From contig JAHLMK010000032.1 in the NCBI GenBank assembly GCA_019915135.1, positions 124,001 to 188,000 of the forward strand: DNA of 64,000 bases, written 5' to 3'. The stretch's first letter is position 1. Each line of letters starts with the position of its first letter. Made by a program: the position numbers and the translations under genes. Below the pieces are notes generated by a model, which searched no databases, was not told where the DNA came from, and was given only the letters and a program-made list of their open reading frames with translations. Of this stretch, positions 46,950 through 57,761 are shown one piece after another. Source of the DNA: Strobilurus pachycystidiatus (lineage: Eukaryota; Basidiomycota; Agaricomycetes; Agaricales; Physalacriaceae).

Positions 46950-48062
46950 GAAGGAAGAAGGGAGGGGGGCTAAGAAAGGACAAAGGTGGAACGCATCTTC
47001 TTTTATTCCTGGAATCAGTAAAAACTTATTGGTAAAGCCTGGTAAAAGCGGCAAAAATGGCGGATGGCCCGGTGTGGTTCATGGCCCCTCCGGCTATGTC
47101 ATTACCGGAGCCGGAAGATCCGCTCATTGCCTTTCATGGTGCGTTTCCTTTTTTCTCACCCGGTAAGATGTCCGCTCATTATCCTTCGCCACAATCTCTA
47201 GTTTCCGTCCGAGTGCGTTGAAATCTGCAAACAACAAAGCAAAAGAAACAAGTGAAAAGTGCACAGACTCCAGTGCCGCCTCAACGAATATCCGGGGAAG
47301 GGGCAGGTTACAAAGTTACAGTTGTGTGATGCGCAATGACAACCAAGTTCCGGGACGATGTGCCCCGGGAGAGTTGGTAATCACCGTCGGCCAAACGCGA
47401 TCGAGCTGCAGATAACCAGCGAGGTCGCGCACGATGACTTGGTAACCATTTACTTGAAATCATTCAGTAGTGCCACTGAGGTCGCGTGCCGGTCCAACTC
47501 AGCTACGAACTCTAACAACATGGGCTCAAGGAATTCATCTGCATAGTAATCAGGTATCAATGAGTGTCGGTAGCAAGGCGAAGCCAGCTTCACAGGTTCC
47601 CGTCCTATCGGAGCGGCTGGAAAAATGGCATCAGGAAGTGCGTCAGTGGAAATGTCAAAAAGAAAATTGGGTGTGGGTGTGGCTCTGAGCGATACGAGCC
47701 ACGTTCAGAAATATCTATGTTAGCTGCGATAAACAAATACTTGACCGAGTCACTGGGTGTTCGCGCGAGGGCAGACCGCTTTCATGGACGATCATCGTCA
47801 GATCTGTCAAGCAACAAATCAGGAAGGCTCGAAATTCAAGGTGATAGTACTCACAGTAACGATAGAATCTCTGTGCGCGTAGTAGAAATCGAGCGGAGGA
47901 ACAATGGAAAACAACATCCTCATTCGACAAGAGGAATGTGGGTACAATAACGTGGGGATGTAAATAGATGCGAATAAAGACGATGTTGCGAGAGATGCTG
48001 ATGATAACAAGATGTGCGTATTTGGATGAGACAGTGCTGATGATTTGTATCGTGAAAGCGGG
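46950..48062. other. Intergenic, about 1.1 kb
   Basis: Upstream of the MFS gene. Short open frames (47.2-47.9 kb) lack conserved motifs or consistent coding composition. No RNA gene, repeat or element recognised. Confidence 0.4.
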
Positions 48063-48867
48063 TCAGACGGCAATACGCGGTAGTCGGTGCGCCCTCTTGG
48101 GCTCGTTATTAGGCGCCTCCGCACTGGATAGTCTACGTTTGAGAGAGGGTTGGGGTGAGGGAGAAGGCGGAGCCTCTAGGTCTGCAGCTAGAGAGACCGG
48201 CAACGGCCGAGGTGTGGGCTGCTCTAGAGCTGATGGGGTCGGCGAGGGTGGCGCGGAATCATTAAGGGTGGCATTAGGCAGGGATTTAGAGTAGGTGATA
48301 TATTTTGGAGCTGGCTGGTCGTGTGATAGGGTGTGGTTGGATTTGTCTATTTTGCGTGGCGGACGGGCATTTGAGTCTGTCGAGTAGTAGGCTGTGAGCA
48401 GGGCGCTGAGCTCGCCGCCAGGGCGGATGGTGTCCTCCCAGGACTCGTCGTTGCTGGAGGAAAGAGTGTTCGTGACGGGTGACAGCGCCTCTGCATCGTC
48501 AGACACGGTGGATGATGGCCGCCTGGGCAAAGGCTGAGGGTAAGATGTGAGCGCTGCTCGCCAGGGTTGCATGGGCACCAGCGTACCTGTTCGGTGTGCG
48601 CTCGCTTCTTGAGCGCAGCGCTAGTCCACCGGAGACCGTCGAGATCAAAGAACTGCGTTTTGACAGAGGCAAAGGATGTGAGGAGCGAGTCGCGCTGATC
48701 CTGGGCGACGGTGAGCTCGCTGTACGCGACGACGAAGACGAAGACGAAGGCGCTCGCACCTCTGTCATCCTGAGTGCCTCCTGGTCCTCCATGAGCTGCT
48801 CCTTCTCCGCTTCTATGAGTCGCTGCTTGCGCTGTGCCTGGCGGTCGACAGATCCCGGACGAGACAT
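48063..48867 (-). CDS. Hypothetical nuclear-type disordered protein with N-terminal coiled coil
   Basis: Starts MSRPGSVDRQAQRKQRLIEA followed by EKEQLMEDQEALRMTE, a strong coiled coil. A spliced exon then reads LTVAQDQRDSLLTSFASVKT and FFDLDGLRWTSAALKKRAHT. After a second intron (gtacgc...cctcag) a Ser/Pro-rich segment follows (PLPRRPSSTVSDDAEALSP, DESWEDTIRPGGELSALLTA) ending in basic motifs (LKRRLSSAEA, PKRAHRLPRI) that could be nuclear signals. I do not recognise the family. The start is close to and divergent from PCNA (~180 bp), suggesting a shared promoter. Confidence 0.6.
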
Positions 48868-49046
48868 GGTGGTGGATAGGCTGTTCAAGATGGTAGAAGT
48901 CTAAGTGATGGTCCAAGCGGTTTGATGGTGTCGATATCACGAGGCACGTGATACTGTGACCCTCTGAGTAAAAAGTGTCACAAGGACAGACGCGTCGTCT
49001 TTGCTCTTACCACCATCTCCTCATCACTCCCGCCGCCGCCGCCGCC

Positions 49047-50335
49047 ATGCTCGAAGCCAAACTACAGGAAGCCGGCGTGCTCAAGAAGCTGCTTGATGGT
49101 ACGCCCTTGTGCTCATTGTCTGACGCGTCGTGCTCACTGCCCACAGCCATCAAAGAGCTCGTCACCGACGCCAACTTCGAATGCAACGAGGAGGGCATCA
49201 ATCTGCAGGCGATGGACAACTCGCACGTTGCCCTTGTCTCTGTGCTGCTCGAGGCGCCTGGCTTCAAAGAATACCGCTGCGACCGCCCGATGCCCCTCGG
49301 CGTCAACCTCACCTCGCTCACAAAGGTCCTCAAGTGCGCCAAGGACGACGACACGTGCACGCTCAAGGCCGCCGACGAGGCTGACGTGCTCAACCTCATC
49401 TACGAGGCAAAACGTGCGTATCGCCCGCCTTTTTTTTGCCTCCATCTCACGCGTCGCAGACACTGACCGCATCGCGGAATACGAGATGAAACTCATGGAC
49501 ATCGACTCTGACACGCTTGGCATCCCTGATACTGACTACGACGCGCGTGTCACCCTCTCCTCTGCCGAATTCTCGCGCATAGTACGCGACTTGTCGCTCC
49601 TTGGAGAGAGTGTCCGCATCGAAGTCAGCAAAGAGGGCGTTCGCTTCGCCAGCGAAGGCGAGGCAGCCAATGGCAACGTCCTTCTCAAACCCACAGAGCA
49701 CGTCGGCAAGGTCGAGAAGAAGGAAGAGGACGCCGAAGACGAAGACGAACCGGAAAAGGAGGATGAGGATGAGGAGGACGCCGACGGTGAGGTCAAGGTC
49801 AAGAAAGAAAAGAAGGAAAAGATCAAGAAGGAAAAGGACGCGGAGGAGGATGTCGAGATGGACGACGAGGAAGCCAAGGACAAGGAAGACTTTGAGCCGG
49901 AAGACGATGAGGACGAGGAGCAGGAAGAGTCGACCCGCAAGAGAAAGAAAAAGGTATGCCATTCAACACCTGATCGCGTCTCACGCTCACCTCTACCCAG
50001 CAATCCTCCGCCTCATCCAAAAAGGCCAAGACCGCCTCCTCATCAAAGGGCAAGGGCAAGAAAAAGGCTGACGACGACGAGGACAACGACAAGGTCAAGG
50101 TCGAGCTCAACCAACACGTCTCCCTGACATTCTCCCTCAAATACCTCGTCAACTTTTCGAAGAGTCAGGCGCTGTCAGGGAAGGTGCAGTTGATGATGAG
50201 CAACGATGTACCGTTGTTGGTGAGCCGGGCCTCTGTTCTCCCCTCGTCGCCTGTACTGAACGTCCGTAGGTCTCGTACGACTTTGGCCAAGGCCACATTC
50301 GGTACTATCTCGCGCCGAAGATTGGTGAAGAGTAA
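49047..50335 (+). CDS. POL30: Proliferating cell nuclear antigen with a long charged insertion
   Basis: Sliding clamp for DNA polymerase delta and many repair factors, a ring-shaped homotrimer. Start [17 protein letters not shown], intron, [56 protein letters not shown], an intron before [18 protein letters not shown] (interdomain loop), [20 protein letters not shown], and [18 protein letters not shown], which keeps the lysine matching human K164. Then about 110 extra residues of mixed Glu/Asp/Lys runs replace the short loop after GNVLLK; an intron lies inside this stretch. The normal fold resumes at [18 protein letters not shown] and ends [12 protein letters not shown]. Usual PCNA is ~260 aa; this one is about 370. 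The insert is in frame on both sides of the intron. Confidence 0.92.
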
Positions 50336-51153
50336 TGGAAGGGAGGGTTGTATTATTTATCGTGTTTTCATTCCGCTGTGCATCTATGTAGCAATCTCAT
50401 TCTCAATCTCATACCACGTTCACTTTCATCGCAGGTTGTCATTGACATCACGTTCTGAGCGTACGTCTCTCGTCACCCTTCTTCGAACTCGCTTCGAACA
50501 AATGTTGTTGCTCAGCTTCCAGGCCTGTTTCGTGGAGAGTTTAGAGTCTAAGCGAAACATTACTATCATTGCATGAATTATCACTGACGGTCTCGTCGGA
50601 TTTGTGCACTCCGAATTTTATGAAACGAAAGCAGTATGTGAGACTTGTATGTTCAGCAACTCTTGGGCTGATAACTTACAAGCTTTTCGTTGAAGAAATG
50701 GACGAGAATGTCGCTGGCGGTTCTGACCCTGAAGCAACCCTGAAGTGATGATTGCAGTGTGCACTTTGACCCGTCAATTCTGTGCGCTCTTCTGTCCCTC
50801 TTGCTCAATGTATTCGCACTGTGAACATAATGTGGGACAAATGCGAGGGGCATCCGACGGAAATTGGCAAAGTGAGACCGTGAGTGGTAGTCCCGTATCT
50901 TTGACATACTCAATACTGTTACAGTAAGCCTATACGCACATCAATCTCACGCTCGATGGCAGGTACACCTAGGTACGCAGAGTTCCAACAGCAAGCTGTC
51001 TACCACACGGAATATGAACACATGATGCCATTGATGCTAACCCATCCGCATTCATTCCTCTACTGCCATTTGCTCGACGACGGAAACCTGGTCACTGACT
51101 CACTGTGGACTGGTAACTGACTGGCTGCTCATACCTCTGGAAAGAGCTCCCGT
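50336..51153. other. Intergenic, no gene seen
   Basis: PCNA 3' region and upstream region of the kinase gene. Short open frames only; no repeat or RNA gene recognised. Confidence 0.4.
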
Positions 51154-52846
51154 ATGGCCCCCTCAAACGTCTCCCGGTATCACACGGACATGCATGGACA
51201 TGAACCCTCAGAGTCTCCTGATCTTCTGGAAGCGAGGCAGCATTGGGTATCGATGGTGCTGCAGCACGAATCGGCTCCCTGGAAGAGGTTTCGCGACGCT
51301 TGCGTCTCCCGGGAGATTGCGATCTCGATGATAAATGTTCTTCAACAGGTGGGTTGTCTACACGTCAATGCAACCTGAATGGCACCCCCAATCTCGATCA
51401 ATTTCATTCAGGAGCTCGACGAATCGTTAAGTGACGGAGAATACCGAATCAAGTGTATGAAATCGCAGACCGTTCTTTGTTCCGAATGGGATGTCTTGCC
51501 CAGTGCCCTCTTCTATCAGGGCGCAGTGCGGTATAATGCTACACGTCCTGTCGCTGGTGGCGGCTTCTCGGTAGGAGGTCTCCCTGTCTTGCGTTGTCTG
51601 GGCAGTCTGACATGAAGACAAGGACATATACAAGGGAGACACTCCAAATGGTACTGTGTGCTTGAAGGTCATTCGCACCTTTCTCAGTAAACGGGACGAG
51701 GAGAAAGAATGGAAGGTACGAATGACTACATTGTGTAGCACAACGCTGGTGCTCAATCCTGAACAGAAACTGTGTTCTGAAGCACTAGTCTGGAGGCAAC
51801 TATGCCACCCAAATGTCCTGCCGTTTCTGGGTATCAGCAATGACTTATTCGAGCCTCGATTCTGCCTGATATCACCTTGGTTGGGGAACGGCAACATCAT
51901 CGCGTTTCTGCAGAAAAACAATCTTTCTGAACATCATGCCTTCAAGTTCCAATGTGTGGGTCCCATACTATGCGCTCATTGACGCCCCGTCTGACATGGG
52001 GGGCTACTGGTGTCACAGGTGGTCGAAATTGCTTCCGGCCTTGACTATCTGCACAATCTGGAGCCTCAAATTGTGCATGCTGATATACGCGGCGTATGTC
52101 GTATTCCCTCCGCCGATACACACAAACTCACCCGAAGTCAGTCAAATATCCTTGTGACAGATGATTTGCATTGCGTTATAGCCGATTTTGGGCTGAGCCG
52201 TGCCAAGGATTCACGAGCTCAGACAAAGTCATCGGATGCGTCAAAAGGTTCTACACGCTGGCTTCCACCAGAGATGCTCAATTTTGAAAGTTATCGAAGT
52301 GGTATGTATGCGGCAAGAGACATGTATTCGCTTGGGTGTACTATCATTGAGGTGTGTAAAGATTGAACCTCGAGTCCACCTTAAACTCAGTGCATTGCAC
52401 ATTCTTCCTAGATTCTTTCTGGGAAGCCCCCGTTTTGCAATCTCACAACCGATGCGGCCGTCATCCAGGCGGTATTGATACTCAAAGAGCGACCATCTCT
52501 TCCATCTATTGAATACCTTCCACTGGAGTATGCCAGGCTCGGTTCACTCATGTCCGATCTCACGGCTTTCGACGCCGCAGATCGACCGACTTCCACGGAG
52601 GTGCTGGCATGGCTTCGAGCGGTTCAAGCGCAAAATTCGCATTTGCCTACCACATCTGCCGAATTTCCTCCAAAAAAGCGGGATCGCCGTCAGACCAAGT
52701 CAGAACACGCCAATAACATGCTAGATCGCCCTATGCTGAAACAAACCGGACAACATTCTGAGATAGAGCGCGAGGTACATAGGCAGCATTCTTACATCGA
52801 CCGCCGGAACTTACAGCATGTCCCTAGCCTCGAATCCATCCATTGA
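51154..52846 (+). CDS. TKL-like protein kinase
   Basis: N-terminal ~110 residues of unknown fold (MAPSNVSRYHTDMHGHEPSE...). The kinase domain follows: glycine loop VAGGGFS-DIYKGD, VAIK-like lysine in TVCLKVIRTFL, alphaC region SEALVWRQLCHPNVLPFLGI, hinge LISPWLGNGNI, catalytic loop HADIRG followed after an intron by SNILVTDD, DFG in IADFGLSRA, TRWLPPEML (APE-like), and the F-helix aspartate in RDMYSLGCTIIE. The C-terminal tail is basic and Gln-rich. All three catalytic anchors (K, D, DFG) are present, so it is likely active. The order matches the TKL-like kinases expanded in agaricomycetes. Seven or so introns; exon edges are approximate. Confidence 0.82.
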
Positions 52847-54249
52847 TGCCGAAATCTCGTCCCAGTGATTCTGCTGGCCTTACATACCTTCTCACCCGTG
52901 TAGTGGATGAGTCTCCGCGAAGACGACTTCTGTCAGCCTGTGAAAGAGCGAATTCACCAGGATTTAATATTTTCATACGAGGATCGACAGATCATCCAGT
53001 TGAAATATTTCGCAACCGTCGCCGCTCGAGGGTGATCGAGAAGCTCGCCGGTTCAAGTCAGTAGGATTATCACACTAGGGTAAAGCGTTGATAACACGCT
53101 TACATGATTGCTCATTGAACACTTTAAAGCGCCCGACCAAGCGCCCTATTGTGAAAACCCTTTCGTCTCCGAGTCTTCTTTGCGCCACATCACGGTGAAC
53201 GAGCTCTATCGTTTCAGACAGCTGAAAAACTTCGACTTAAGCTGCTCATCCTTCTCAGAGCTCTCCTCCCATTTCCCCGGTATGACGTCTCCGCGTACTC
53301 TGCCATTGGCATCTGCGCCGGATGGTCCATCCACTGGACGCGCTACCGTCTGTTCACCCACTGAGAAGGAGTCGTCGTTTATTGTTATGAGAGTCCAGAG
53401 CGACAACTTGTGAAACAATCTTGCGCCAAGTGTACTTATTGTGGCGTACCCGATTCGCTGTTAGAGAGCTCCAGAACAATGCATCTAGTTTGAAACGCAT
53501 GTTTGAGAACTTCATCCGAGCACTGTGATAGCAGTAGTCGTATAGAGTCCTCTGTCCATGTCCTGTCGGAGTCGGATGCACCGGGGCTGTTAAGCGGCCT
53601 GTACCACAGACGTCAACATTCCACGAGGCATAGTGGGGGCTTTCGACGAGCATATCAGTAACAAACGAATTGATAGAATGTGTTGGGAAACAACTTTGGA
53701 ATTTGGCATTTCGGTACTCGCTACTTCCCAGCCTGCGTAGTTCGCGCAAGTCCACGATCTTCGGAGCCAGGCGAAAAGTCGCAGAACCAGCTGAGGAGGT
53801 ATCGAATCACCAAAGGGTAGGCGAGATCAGGACGAAGAGCGTACCACATCATTGGCCAGTACTTGCATGTGAATTAGAGTGGTCATGCCACCGATAGATT
53901 TCCGGTGTTTGATGATGGACAGTCAAGTCACGAAGGGTGAGAACATTCGAGGGATGGACAGAAAGGCATATACCGAACGGCATGGTACGACAACGGACAG
54001 ACTCGGAGAACATTGAGTAAAGCCTGGATCGCTGACAGCAGACTGACTGCATAGCCGGCGGTAAACGTTGAGGAATGAAGCTCAACATCCGCGCATTGGC
54101 GTCGCGCGGCTTGTTGGACCGTGATGCATCGAAGGGTAAGCCGTAACTGGAGCGTCCGACTGATAAGGCCGCATAACGCCATTCGCCACAATTCTTTGTT
54201 GCTGACCGAGCTAGCTGTGAATGATATAAGAAATGAATTGCACCTCGTA
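52847..54249. other. 1.4-kb region without a resolved gene
   Basis: Open frames on both strands of 70-130 codons (for example 53108-53413 plus, 53354-53755 minus) carry no conserved motif. Splice-like sites exist but give no continuous product. It could be a decayed gene or a poorly expressed lineage-specific one. Confidence 0.3.
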
Positions 54250-55014
54250 CTACTTTAACAGCTCTTCAACTACGCGGTCTTCAGTAATCTGCGCCACGTT
54301 CTTGCCTCGATAATTAAGTCGCCGCAAAACATCGATCTGAAATGTATTTCATGAGAACTGATGAAACGAAAGAGATCCATGATAAAACGCACCACTTTGT
54401 CTCTTGGGAACCCAAGTCCCTCAAACTGATCCACATGCGCCTTCTCTAAGCCCGCCATTGCAATCTCGTCTGCCTTGTTTGCCGACGCCTTTGACGACGC
54501 AGCGCCCGATCCGCCGGCGTACACCTTGGTCCAATATCTGGCGGTGTCATCAAAGCCGCCGCGACTCGTCACAAAGTGCTTCGCCACTTCCGCATCCTGG
54601 GGGTCACTCGGCTCCGGACTACACAACAGGCTCTGCAGCGATATGAGCGTCGACTTGAGCGTGAGCACCGGGCTCCACGCGTCTTTAAGGATGTCGAGGC
54701 AGATGGCGCCCGACGCGCTGGAGACGTTCGGGTGGTACACCTTGGTGATGAACTTCATCTTGACGGGCGTGAAGGGGTACGAGTCGGGAATGACGATGTC
54801 GACGTTGAATGTGCCGCCCTCGTACGGCGTGCCCTCCGGCCCCGGGAACGTGCCCAGTAGGTGGAACGGCGAGTCGTCGATGAGCGTGATGGTGATCCCC
54901 GACGTCTTGTCGGCTTTGCAGTCTGCAGTCGGGCTATTATTCAGCAAATCCCGCCGCCCCGCACAGCGACGCACCTGCAATCTCCTTGTTTACTCTTCGC
55001 AAGCGGGCGTCCAT
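54250..55014 (-). CDS. UBC1: Ubiquitin-conjugating enzyme E2 with C-terminal UBA domain (UBC1 type)
   Basis: Starts MDARLRRVNKEIA, intron, DCKADKTSGITITLIDDSPF, LLGTFPGPEGTPYEGGTFNV, DIVIPDSYPFTPVKMKFITK, and VYHPNVSSASGAICLDILKD with the catalytic cysteine in AICLDIL and the HPN motif upstream. TLKSTLISLQSLLCSPEPSD follows, then AEVAKHFVTSRGGFDDTARY. A linker leads to the UBA domain: VDQFEGLGFPRDKVV, intron, IDVLRRLNYRGKNVAQITED and ...VVEELLK. This is the yeast Ubc1/human UBE2K layout, which builds K48-linked chains, for example with the APC/C and ERAD ligases. Three exons. Complete. Confidence 0.93.
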
Positions 55015-55195
55015 GGTTGTTGATGATTGAGAGCCACAGTAATGCTGATGATCGTAGATTGTCGCCACGTGCATTCGGCCCGAAGACCGGTGGGGACATT
55101 TTCCTCCCAGGCCGTCCCTCACTCAAACTCATCTTACTCGATTGCACTTGTGACTTTATCAAGTCTTCTAGGACTTATGTACAGTGAGACGTTCT

Positions 55196-56374
55196 CTACA
55201 CTAATCTTCTCTTCTTAGGCTGACTGTCCTCCCGCTCCTGATTAGACTCTTTATCCTGCCATTTCTCCTCTTCCGACCACTCCTCTTCCTCACTTCTATA
55301 CCTTTTCATGGTCACCGAAGCCAAACTTTCACAAAATGCCCTTCTCCTTGGTCCGCCTTCCTGCCAATAGGACCCATTAAGACCTGTGTCTCGGTCTCGG
55401 ACTCCTCTCTCTTCCTCAGGCTGCCTCTCCTCCATCTCCAACTCGGATATCTTCACAATCTCCTGGACTGTGCTGTCCTTCTGGAGGGTTTCGACCGCGT
55501 CGTCGTCAGGGTACGCTAGCGATGGGACATCAGAAGCTGCTTCACTCTCCTCTCGGTCGAAGACCATCACAGTCCGGGCGTGATTATTTATTTCACTGAG
55601 CGGAGAAGCGCTGCCTGACTCGTAGTCTGGAAGAGCCTCCGGCTCGGGCTCCTGGACCCTACTCGCTGTGGCCTCCGAGTCACGAGGATGCGCCATCGTT
55701 CGCGATAATTGTTCCACCTGGCTCTGGAGCTCTTGAATGACTGTATCCTTATACAGGCTCTGTGCCCTCAGGATAGCCTGCTCCTGACGGGACACATCCA
55801 CGGCTCCGGCCAGTTCATCGCGCTCCAGCCTAAGATCATCGAGTTCTCGGGTGAGATCCGTATCCGCGTCCTTTCCAAGCATCCGGTCGACTCCCCTCAC
55901 CAGCAACGCATCCCGCTCTGCCTGCAGCTCCCCAATCGCCTTGCTCTTGTCAAAATTATTGGCAAGAAGACGGGATATTGTTCCATCCCAGGAACGCTGT
56001 CTCTCGTCAAGGACCGCCTGTCGATCTGTGAGCTTTGCGCGGAGGTCCTTGATCTCTGTGGCGTTCTGGGCTCGTAACTCTTGGACGACGCTCTCAAAGT
56101 AGGTGCGTAAAGATGACAGCTGTTCTTGAAGTGATGATATGGCGTCTTTGCGGGGTGCAGTGGGGGTAAGCAGCGATCTGGGGAATAAATTCGATGGCTG
56201 ATCAGAGTCGGGTCGAAAGTAGTCAACGCTCTTCCAGATGATGTGTCGCGATCGGTCATTCCCTTCGTACGACTTGTACAGATCCAAGACGAGGGAGGCT
56301 TTGATTGTTATCAGACGTAGGTCATGACGAGAATGCGCAGAGTACTCACCGTTTTCGTGATGAACAAAAGCCAC
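55196..56374 (-). CDS. Coiled-coil nuclear-type protein of unknown function (5' end uncertain)
   Basis: The readable part runs from AFVHHEN, across a ~50-nt intron, to ASLVLDLYKSYEGNDRSRHI and IWKSVDYFRPD. A long coiled coil follows (SSLQEQLSSLRTYFESVVQE, ELQAERDALLVRGVDRMLGK, DDLRLERDELAGAVDVSRQE), then an acidic Ser/Glu region, and a basic end SQPKKRRLV that looks like a nuclear localisation signal. No in-frame ATG lies at the left of the readable part, so a 5' exon is missing from my model. It may be the 3' part of the gene annotated at 56489-57411. Function unknown. Confidence 0.6.
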   Translation of the reverse strand: MAFVHHENGEYSAHSRHDLRLITIKASLVLDLYKSYEGNDRSRHIIWKSVDYFRPDSDQPSNLFPRSLLTPTAPRKDAISSLQEQLSSLRTYFESVVQELRAQNATEIKDLRAKLTDRQAVLDERQRSWDGTISRLLANNFDKSKAIGELQAERDALLVRGVDRMLGKDADTDLTRELDDLRLERDELAGAVDVSRQEQAILRAQSLYKDTVIQELQSQVEQLSRTMAHPRDSEATASRVQEPEPEALPDYESGSASPLSEINNHARTVMVFDREESEAASDVPSLAYPDDDAVETLQKDSTVQEIVKISELEMEERQPEEERGVRDRDTGLNGSYWQEGGPRRRAFCESLASVTMKRYRSEEEEWSEEEKWQDKESNQEREDSQPKKRRLV

Positions 56375-56488
56375 GACGAGTTGGCCAGAGCTTGATGAGT
56401 CCGGTCTGTGACGATGTTGCCTAGATGCAGTGAGTGGAGGGACAACCGATGGATACGACAGGTCTCATACAGCACTTGCGATCCGACC

Positions 56489-57411
56489 TCAAACTACATA
56501 CGACGACGTGAGCATGACAGAGCTCATTCCGGCAAAAGGACATGCACTTACACTTTTCAGGTGTTGAATTAACGTCGAACACTCTCGACCGCACGACAGA
56601 CCCTGTTCCTGCACATTCAGACACACCACTTGAAGACGATAAAGACCCACCGAAAAGATCAAAACCCGGGGGTGGTAAGCCTCCACCGTCCTCACTACAG
56701 TTGACATCAGACGCGCCTTCTGGGCGCATGTGTCATCCCAGAACCACACCGACCACCGCGAAGTGGCGTCGTGAATGCGTTGAAGACGAAAGATGGGCCC
56801 GCAAGGTATTAGCACGTCGTACAAAGCCGTCGCAGAATTGAACCCCGGCGCATGCGGGTGGAGAGACACCCAGCATGGGTAGGAGGTGGGGACAGGGTTG
56901 AAACAAAACTTAAGAATGAGACGTCGTGCTTTGTCTGAAGACTCCAGAACACGGCCCCAGCACAGGGCGAAGATTTTGCGAGCTGTAACAGTTCTAAGAC
57001 GCGGCACCGCGAGTGCAAGTAGTACCCACCTAACTGGCCATTGGTGAGCTCCATGACAAGGAAACCAGGAACGACCGCGACTTTCAAGACGTCGTTCAAT
57101 GCTATGAAGGGTTTGATTCGGTCCACCAGGGCAGGTACGGCCTCCGACAAGGTGAGGTTGTCTGAACAACTAGCCCCAGTGTAGGGAATCGACAGGAAGC
57201 GGGAAGGCCGAGTGACATCAAAGCAAGACGCAGACATGTTGGGGCTACGGATACGAAAGGTGCAATCAAGAGCTCGAGGACGGCGCAGAGAAGCCGCGAT
57301 AACTGAGTCAGTAGGTAGCCGCTGATCGAAGCATAGGACATTCAAAGAAGCTTTCGACAGTGCTACGGATAGGGTATGGGTTTCCCATTTTAGTATGAGA
57401 TCCTTCTGCAT
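56489..57411 (-). CDS. Hypothetical protein, possibly 5' part of the coiled-coil gene
   Basis: From MQKDLILKWETHTLSVALSK through CFDVTRPSRFLSIPYTGASC and ELTNGQL, an intron (gtgggt...acag) joins in phase to ARKIFALCWGRVLESSDKAR, then GFNSATALYDVLIPCGPIFR and TCAQKARLMSTVVRTVEAYH. The frame reaches a donor-like GTAAGT near 56551 after LIQHLKS; unspliced it stops at 56489. The next downstream frame (SFEVGSQVLYETCRI...) is open toward the coiled-coil gene, so the two could be one transcript. No recognised domain. Confidence 0.5.
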
Positions 57412-57761
57412 GCTATACTGCGGATGCACATATGAATAGAGATCATTGACTCAATCTCAGGAAACTTGGCATTGAATCCATCACAAGACTTGTCATACGT
57501 CTTCTGCTCTGGATAGCTCAAAGATGGCCTGACACTGGTAGATGTGCGTTGGCCAGAAAGTCAGTTTATCCCGAGAATTTGATTCTCATCTGTCGGAGCT
57601 TGGGTACTAGTACGAACGCGGAGATAAGATAATGATTATCGCGTTTTAGCGCCCACGTGTAGATGGACACAGCCTCTGTTGTTTGACACTGACGCAGTGA
57701 CGGTTGTGAGCACCGCCATTACGTCTGGATTTCTGCATCGACCACACAGGCGGCCGCCGCC
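57412..57761. other. Divergent promoter region
   Basis: Between the unknown minus-strand gene and the VHS-GAT gene. No ORF of note. Confidence 0.45.

Noticed and set aside
49447..50003. Minus-strand Leu/Val/Phe- or Ser-rich ORFs opposite PCNA
   Set aside because: Mirror of the acidic/lysine codons of the PCNA insert.
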